DNA from: Emmonsiellopsis sp. PD_33
Lineage: Eukaryota > Ascomycota > Eurotiomycetes > Onygenales > Ajellomycetaceae
DNA length: 64,000 nucleotides
Reading direction: 5' to 3'
Assembly: GCA_032988165.1 (NCBI GenBank)
Contig: JANTQF010000021.1
Coordinates: 1 to 64,000, forward strand
Below are positions 57,560 through 64,000 of the stretch, in pieces; position 1 is the first letter of the stretch; each line of letters begins with the position of its first letter. The position numbers and the translations under genes were made by a program. The notes beneath the pieces are model-generated. The model did no database searches, was not told where the DNA came from, and saw only the letters and a program-made list of their open reading frames with translations.

Positions 57560-58806
57560 CTACCTCATGCCTGCAATGGCTTTCTCCAAAGCCAGAAACT
57601 CTTTCGATGCTAGGACATGGATAGCAGAGGGCCTTTCGTCCGCGTTCACAATCAGCATGAGACGAAGCAGGTCCATCAATTCCGTCGGCATATCCACTTT
57701 TCGCAACTCATTTTCCAAAACAGAGATCTGTTCCAGCGCGGGTGGAGGATCATCAATGAGCGCTTTTGCCACATTAAATTCGCATTGGCGAACATCATTC
57801 TCAAGAGGCGGAACAGTCCAGCTGGGAAAGAGTCGCATGAGTTTCGCGATGCACCATGACTCACGTATCATGGGCATTGGACAGCCCCAAGTACCCAAGA
57901 TCCCAGGCTTCATCCAGCAGAGCAACATTGCGCCCAGTGCCCAGATCTGTGACGGTTGGGTACAGGGCTGGCCTTTCCAGACTTCAGGGGCGCGCATGGC
58001 GTATGGCTGTGCTGAGCAACGAGAGCCGGCCCTAAATACTGCAAGCATGTCAGCAGAGGCGTGTTTGTAGCCAATTAACCTCCACTAACTGAGCCCCAAG
58101 TCTCCCACTTTGACGGTTATATCATTGGTCTCAATCCCGGAGAGCAATATGTTGGCGGGCTTGTAATCTGAGTTGGTTAGCGGATGCCAACCCTTCAAGA
58201 TCAGGTTGTCTACCTGTATTGACAAGTTCTCTGTCAGCCAGAATGATGCAGCTTCTCAACACCGTCTTTACAACGGCCCTGATTATGGCGTAGTTACTCA
58301 TGCTAGGCCGGTATTGGACGTCCGCCAGAGTGGTTTCGAGCCATTCGAAGGCGGTATACGGTACGCTTCCACCATCACCATTGCCAATATTCATGGGATC
58401 GCCAATCACGTCGTACATCTTCCGAAAGCATGCGCCCGATGCGATGCTGGGAATGAGGTAGCTCTCACACTCACGCTTCAGGTTCTCTTTAGCATGTTGA
58501 TCATTTGGCGCTGCTGTTTTGATGAAAGCCCTGGTTGGAAAGGTTAGCCTGGGAGTTGGCAGATGTTGGAAGTAGTACTTAGTACATAGCGAACCATTGA
58601 GGAGCATCAAGCACACCATTTTTCGGCAAGACTTCAGCTTTGAAAGCCGCGGATTTGTGTGTGCCATCACCCCCAAGAGCATCGATGATCTGATAGTTCC
58701 ATTTGGCTCCCGTAAGGAGCTGGCCCGAGGCAAGAGTCGACATGTTTCTTAATAAAATGAATGGCACTGTTCCTGATGCCAGAGCCGACCGAACGACGGA
58801 TTGCAT
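57560..58806 (-). CDS. Atypical fungal protein kinase-like protein
   Basis: Exons 58806-58586, 58530-58214, 58167-58090 and 58038-57560 give 364 residues in one frame. The fold is that of a protein kinase family expanded in fungi: WNYQIIDALGGDGTHKSAAF, the Lys strand MAFIKTAAP, a hinge VPYTAFEWLETTLADV, the catalytic loop NTDYKPANILLSG and APEVWKGQP. There is no Gly-rich loop, the HRD His is replaced (VNTD), and the metal-binding DFG is DLG (202-204). Asp180, Lys182 and Asn185 remain, so weak activity is possible. A distinct C-lobe (IWALGAMLLCWM) ends the protein. Role unknown; such genes are often lineage-specific. The internal ATG at residue 22 is an alternative start. Confidence 0.82.
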
Positions 58807-59586
58807 GATAGGAGTGCCAAAGACGAATGATAGACGATGAGTTATAGACCCAATTCACGGCATGAGCAAGTACTAATAACCAATCCATGGTCATCTATGG
58901 TCTCAGAATCCGCGAATGGTTTAAATAATTGGCGGATCACGTGATGGAATGGCCGCCCAGGCGGTGTTTCGATTCAGGGGGGAGATCTTCTTTGTCCATA
59001 GATGTCGCATGCATGCTGCAGCTCATATGCATGTTGGTTTTCAACGCAGGCGGAGAAGGCGGAGGTTAAACCGTATTATTACATTCCCCTCGTTCGATCT
59101 TTGGGTCTAGAGACGACCAAAGGCGAAGATAGTATTACCCACCACAGGCCCCTGAGTTTTAAGTACTGGTAGTGTCTGAATAGAATAGTATAGAAATACA
59201 CATCTAGCGATATATAAAAATGTGCTAGCCGCTTGTAAACTAGCCAGCTGTGTATTATGGGCAAAATTAAAAAGGGACGCAGTGTCCAAGACGTTATCTA
59301 TCAACACACCAACTTGAGAGGTCCGGACTTCCGAATCTTTCTTAGAAACGAAGTAGCATCCGCGAAGATAACGCGTCAGCTTCGGACAAGATGGAATTTT
59401 GCCCCCAAATTCTTGCTGCCGACCAAGAGGTCCAAGACAGAATCCCAGGGGGCGTGAGAGAAGAAATACGGAACTCTATAGACAGTAAGGTGATAAACAG
59501 CCAATATGGAGCGTTCTCAAGCAATTGTGAGGAGGGGGTGGTCAAAGGTGAGTAAAGAGAGTAAAAGAGGCCCTTTAACATGACTC
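58807..59586. other. Intergenic with perfect E-box palindrome
   Basis: This 0.8 kb is upstream of the kinase-like gene and downstream of the nitrite reductase gene. ATCACGTGAT at 58936-58945 is a perfect 10-base palindrome about 130 bases upstream of the kinase-like start, a good site for a bHLH factor. No gene is seen. Confidence 0.5.
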
Positions 59587-60936
59587 TCAGGGGTGCAATT
59601 TACACCCAACACATGGCGCAGGGGGCTGTGTGCTCTGAAAAATATCCGGCCTCGGTTTCCCAGACACGTTTATATACCCCACGCACCCCTTATCCAGCCG
59701 GAAAATAGCATGGTCAACCAGCGTGTACGTGCCCGGAACCACAAATTTCATATCAACAATCGCCGCAGCGCCCGGAGCGACTGTAAGAGTCTGCAGGTAG
59801 AGTCCCGGCGGGCTCAAAACATCTCCGTCGCGAAATGCTCGGTGGAAATTCCCCCCAAGAATATGCGGGGAGCTGGTTAGATTCGGGCCTGCATTGCCGA
59901 AGAATATCCGCATCGTTTCGCCCGTGCGCATCTTGAGAGGTTTGTCCATTGTCAGGGCGGATTCGCTTCCGTTGAAGACGACGGCGCTCGGGTCCTCGCG
60001 GAGCGCGTTCGGGTAGGAGAATTCGACCTGGTGTGACCGCCTGCCGTCCTCCTCTATTTCGGGTGGTTCGTGGTAGAATTCGCTCTGCATGACGTAGTAC
60101 TCCCGGTCGACCTTGGGCAGGGTTTCCTTCTCTGGCTGTACGTATATGAGTCCATACATCCCGTTGGCGATGTGGACAGGGACCGGGGCTGCGGCACAGT
60201 GGTATACGAACAATCCTGGATACATAAGTTTGAATCGTCCGGTCTTTGTTTCGTTCTCCTCCGCTGTGGTTAGCGGTGCTCCTCCCCCAGGGCCTGTGAA
60301 TGCGTGACAATCAATGTTATGCGGGTTACCCGTCTCGTCCTTGTTTGTCAGCGTTAGTTCCACCACGTCGCCAACTCGAGCCCGGATGAATGGCCCGGGG
60401 ACTTTGTTGTTGAACGTCCACTGTTCGTACTTGTAGCTGCTCGTGAGTTGGTTGATTTTGGTCGTGGTGGTTAGTGGGACCCGGAGGAGTACGGGGTAAT
60501 CTCGCGTTATCTGAGGAGGGACATCGGGTGCATAGGTAAATTGAGCTTCCTCAACGGGCAGCTTTGATCCCTCGAGGGATTCCCGCTCAAGCTCCGCCGG
60601 CTCCCCCGGTTCTTGGAATCCCAATAGCGTATCGGGATGTGGAGGGAATTCCCGCTTTGGTTCTAGCTGAACCGGATTTCGAGGGTATCTGTACCTAAAT
60701 AACAAAAGCGCAACCGAGGCGGCAGTCAGAGCTGCAATTGAGCCTAGTATCGTGCTTTGGCTCTTTTTTTTGGGAGGATTGGTTGATGTTCTCCGAATTG
60801 GTGTCCATCCGATTCGTATTAACGATTTGTTCCTCAGTGTTGGGCATTGCCCGGCCACCCAGCACCTGCTCCAAGGTGCCATTGTTGGTTTGTATAAGCT
60901 CCTCATAGTGATAATGATAAATATGGCATGGAACAA
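59587..60936 (-). CDS. nirK: Copper-containing nitrite reductase, mitochondrial-type
   Basis: NirK reduces nitrite to nitric oxide in denitrification; fungal forms act in mitochondria. This single-exon frame has 449 residues. A basic N-terminus (about residues 10-52, rich in Arg/Ser/Lys) fits a mitochondrial presequence, followed by a hydrophobic segment, ILGSIAALTAASVALLLF. Copper ligands are complete: His206, Cys247, His255 and Met260 for type 1 copper (PHNIDCHAF, FVYHCAAAPVPVHIANGM), and His211, His246 and His409 (LVDHAIF) for type 2. The catalytic Asp209 and His358 (SSPHILGGNFH) are also present. Starts at residue 11 or 19 would still leave a presequence. No P450nor (CYP55) gene is nearby. 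Many related moulds lack nirK, so this is an accessory gene. Confidence 0.92.
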   Translation of the reverse strand: MFHAIFIIITMRSLYKPTMAPWSRCWVAGQCPTLRNKSLIRIGWTPIRRTSTNPPKKKSQSTILGSIAALTAASVALLLFRYRYPRNPVQLEPKREFPPHPDTLLGFQEPGEPAELERESLEGSKLPVEEAQFTYAPDVPPQITRDYPVLLRVPLTTTTKINQLTSSYKYEQWTFNNKVPGPFIRARVGDVVELTLTNKDETGNPHNIDCHAFTGPGGGAPLTTAEENETKTGRFKLMYPGLFVYHCAAAPVPVHIANGMYGLIYVQPEKETLPKVDREYYVMQSEFYHEPPEIEEDGRRSHQVEFSYPNALREDPSAVVFNGSESALTMDKPLKMRTGETMRIFFGNAGPNLTSSPHILGGNFHRAFRDGDVLSPPGLYLQTLTVAPGAAAIVDMKFVVPGTYTLVDHAIFRLDKGCVGYINVSGKPRPDIFQSTQPPAPCVGCKLHP

Positions 60937-61992
60937 TAGCTCATTTCAGGGCGAGCCTTGAAAGCTTGGAAAAGTAGAGAAAGAAACGACCGAAGAAACG
61001 AATTGATTAGCAATGCGATTGAAAAGAGAATATACGACACCGAGTACTAAACGGATCATCAGCGGGGAGAGTTCACCAGGGCCGGATGTGACGTCATTGA
61101 TTTTATTGTTTGGATTCAATTGTTTGGAGGTACCGACGGGAGGGATCTAGGTTCCGGATCAAAGTGTTTTCCCTCAAAGCAGTGGTTCTCAATGGCTGTC
61201 CCTTGAAACCTGGCAGTTGGGAAACAGTTCAAGGATAAACCGGCATAACTCCTACCGTAGCGCACACATGGAATCAGCTCTGCACATAAACAGGGAAACT
61301 TGTCTGCAATAATATCTGCCATAACATCGCCGCTGGACGACAGAATAAGCGTCCAACATGCTCTGGTCATACTGTATTTCTTCGATGTCGTTGAATATTT
61401 CCGTTTTGGGCCAGCCCCTGAGCCGCGAAGTGTGGCGGGTATCCACGTGACCGATGACATAATCGTGGCGCACCTAATTTCGCAGGCCGCGAAGTGTGGC
61501 TGAAATTTGGATTCCGGACCGAGTATGTCTGGCGTCAAAAAAATGTCCAGGACCAGTCTCCCGTCTCCCATCCACCGCGCCTGTATCCTGAGAACGACGC
61601 GTCTGGCGCTGCTCGTCTGCGCCTATACATCGCTGCGCACTCTCTATGCCATCGCCGGGCCTTCCGATTCACCCCTCGTTCCCCTCCGTGGTCGCTCATT
61701 CGCCAGTCTGTCTTTTAGATGACGTTGATTGTTGACACGCTGCATAAACATACAAAGAGCGCGATATCGCCCGGTTGATCAAGACTTTTATTCTTTTGGA
61801 TAACAGTTGGAGTTGCCCTCGCCGTATATGAACTTGTCCGTTCTGCTTGATCTGTCCGCGAACCCCGTTTCTATCGCCCCCCTCGGTCCCTCCTTTTCGA
61901 CCCGCTGTTCGCGCTTGGGTTGAGTGACTCGAGCCGTCGAGATCGAGTTTGGAGGAGGTGAGCGGGACTGAGTGCATGGGGCACGGGCGAAG
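60937..61992. promoter_or_regulatory. Divergent promoter region of nirK and kinesin-3 genes
   Basis: This 1.1 kb separates two divergent starts. A 15-base direct repeat (gccgcgaagtgtggc) occurs at 61422-61436 and 61486-61500, flanking a region with CCACGTGA. No gene is seen. Confidence 0.45.
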
Positions 61993-64000
61993 ATGGCGCC
62001 AGGCGGAGGAGGAAACATCAAGGTGGTGGTAAGAGTGCGGCCGTTCAATGGCAGAGGTCAGTCTTTCACCCCTCACCACCCCTTGCGGACCCTGTTACAC
62101 ACGCATGCAGGCGTCGCAATTCACGAATATTATATTTAGACGCCTCTGCCCATTGGGTGGACTGTAGTGATGCGTCAGGCTAATTGCGTTACTTGTGGGC
62201 GCTTATAGAAATCGACCGAAAAGCAAAATGTATCGTTCAAATGAAAGGCTCGCAGACCGTGCTTGCTACACCACCAGGAGCAGAGGAAAAACTACGGAAA
62301 GGCGGGAAGCAGGGCGGCGGAAGTGTCGAGGGTCCGAAAGTCTTCGCGTTCGATAAATCGTACTGGTCGTTTAACCGTAGCGATCCAAATTTCGCTGGTC
62401 AGGAGGATCTCTTCAAGGATCTGGGCGCGCCGTTGCTGGACAATGCGTTTCAAGGGTACAACAACTGTATCTTCGCCTACGGGCAGACCGGATCTGGGAA
62501 GTCGTATTCTATGATGGGTTATGGAGAGGAGGCTGGTGTGATCCCTAAGATTTGCAAGGACATGTTCCAACGGATCGCAGCTATACAGTCGGCAGATAAG
62601 AATCTGACGTGCACGGTGGAAGTGTCGTATCTTGAAATTTACAACGAAAGAGTCAGGGATTTGCTCAATCCCGCAACCAAAGGGAATTTGAAGGTCCGAG
62701 AGCATCCTTCCACCGGTCCCTACGTCGAGGATCTGGCGAAGCTCGTAGTGCGCTCGTTCCAGGAAATCGAGAATTTGATGGACGAAGGTAACAAGGCGCG
62801 AACTGTTGCCGCAACCAACATGAACGAAACCTCTAGTCGATCACATGCGGTCTTTACTCTTACGGTGACGCAAAAGCGCCACGATGCAGAGACCACAATG
62901 GACACTGAAAAGGTTTCCCGTATCAGTCTGGTCGATTTGGCTGGTTCGGAAAGAGCTACTTCGACTGGTGCCACTGGAGCGCGTCTCAAGGAGGGTGCCG
63001 AAATCAATCGTTCGCTCTCTACCCTTGGACGTGTTATCGCAGCGTTGGCTGATTTGTCCTCCGGCAAGAAGAAGAATGCATCGATGGTTCCATATCGAGA
63101 CTCTGTTTTGACTTGGCTACTAAAAGATTCCCTTGGTGGTAACTCTATGACGGCCATGATTGCAGCCATCTCTCCAGCAGATATCAACTACGAAGAAACC
63201 TTGAGTACCCTGCGTTATGCCGATTCTGCCAAGAGAATTAAGAACCATGCCGTGGTCAACGAGGATCCAAATGCAAGAATGATCCGAGAATTGAAGGAAG
63301 AATTGGCGCAACTCAGGAGCAAACTCGGTGGAGGAGCGGTTTCTGGTGGTGGTGCTGCAGGCGGTATCGCCGAGGAAACCTACCCTCCCGATACTCCGTT
63401 GGAGAAGCAAATGGTTTCCATTGCCCAGTCTGATGGGTCAGTCAAGAAAGTCAGCAAGGCTGAGATTGTTGAGCAGTTGAACCAGAGTGAAAAACTATAC
63501 AAAGACCTCAATCAAACCTGGGAAGAGAAATTGCAGAAAACAGAGGAAATCCATAAAGAACGTGAGGCTGCGCTTGAAGAGTTGGGCATCAGCATCGAAA
63601 AAGGCTTTGTCGGCCTGAGCACACCGAAGAAGATTCCACATCTTGTCAACCTCAGTGATGACCCGCTTCTCGCTGAATGTCTGGTATACAATATCAAACC
63701 TGGGACAACTACTGTTGGTAATGTGGATACCGCGGCAACTTCGGAAATCCGACTGAACGGCTCCAAAATACTGCATCACCACTGTAGCTTTGAAAACATC
63801 GACAACGTCGTCACCATAGTCCCCAATGAAGGTGCCGCGGTCATGGTCAACGGATTACGAATCGATAAACCCAAACGGTTACGGAGTGGGTTCAGAATTA
63901 TTCTCGGTGACTTCCATATTTTTCGATTCAACCATCCCCAGGAGGCTCGTGCTGAGAGGGTGGAACAAAGCCTCCTTCGACACTCTGTTACCACAAGCCA
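61993..64000 (+). CDS. Kinesin-3 motor (Unc104/KIF1, UncA-like), 5' part
   Basis: A microtubule plus-end motor for early endosomes and vesicles. Exon 1 (61993-62056) encodes NIKVVVRVRPFNGR. Exon 2 begins at 62209 and stays open to the window edge, so the gene is cut off on the right. The motor domain is complete: P-loop AYGQTGSGKSYSMMG, switch I NETSSRSHAVFTL, switch II LVDLAGSERA and the neck region. The kinesin-3 insert lies in loop L12 (SGKKKNASMVPYRDSVLT). Coiled-coil and then an FHA domain follow (LLAECLVYNIKPGTT, SFENIDNVVTIVPNEG), both hallmarks of kinesin-3. About 640 residues are visible; the full family length is roughly 1600 with a C-terminal PH domain, here off the edge. The nirK gene is divergent upstream. 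Confidence 0.95.

Noticed and set aside
55049..60936. P450, kinase and nitrite reductase as one metabolic cluster
   Set aside because: The P450 is CYP52-like rather than CYP55, there is no core biosynthetic enzyme, and the kinase-like gene is unrelated in function.
1..64000. CRISPR arrays, bacterial operons, intact transposons
   Set aside because: No spaced direct repeats, no transposase or reverse transcriptase motifs and no polycistronic gene spacing were seen.

Overview
This is a window of a filamentous ascomycete nuclear genome, most likely a eurotialean mould (Aspergillus/Penicillium type). The evidence is many short GT-AG introns of about 50-130 bases with CTAAC-like branch sites, intron-bearing genes packed on both strands, and clear orthologues of fungal proteins: Rim15-type PAS/AGC/receiver kinase, Erg26, Unc104/UncA kinesin-3, GT90 CAP10-like transferase and a CYP52-like P450. 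There is no operon structure, CRISPR array or intact transposon. Exon boundaries below were worked out by eye from frame continuity, splice signals and family resemblance.

Layout. 1-6.9 kb: 5' part of a TRAPP subunit Trs23 gene (minus), whose start codon appears to be split by an intron; a bZIP factor (minus) sharing a promoter with an arsenite methyltransferase (plus); tRNA-Ile; a broken APH-type phosphotransferase pseudogene; and a second, related bZIP gene. 7.8-22 kb: a seven-exon gene for an 811-residue conserved protein of unknown function (minus), a Mup1-like amino-acid permease (plus), a short-chain dehydrogenase with an unusual active site (minus), a tandem-UBC ubiquitin-conjugating enzyme (plus) and the sterol dehydrogenase Erg26 (plus). 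23-34.4 kb: a 2129-residue Rim15-like kinase (plus), eIF3d (minus) and an AP-1-like bZIP (minus). 34.4-39.1 kb is gene-poor, with one small two-exon gene candidate and a strong palindrome cluster. 39.1-47 kb: amidase (plus), an uncharacterised 543-residue protein (plus), an intron-containing tRNA-Asp and an Ars2/Serrate homologue (minus). 48-64 kb: GH43 glycosidase (minus), GT90 transferase (plus), P450 (minus), an atypical protein kinase (minus), a copper nitrite reductase (minus) and the 5' part of a kinesin-3 gene (plus) that runs off the right edge.

How the genes relate. Most are independent housekeeping genes: vesicle tethering, translation initiation, RNA processing, sterol synthesis, stress and quiescence signalling, and vesicle motors. 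The best candidate for a functional unit is the left-end trio, two bZIP factors around an arsenite methyltransferase. The first bZIP is divergent from the methyltransferase and carries a CxxC motif, which suggests a local arsenic-responsive switch. The nitrite reductase is an accessory denitrification-type gene; its usual partner, a CYP55 nitric oxide reductase, is not in this window.
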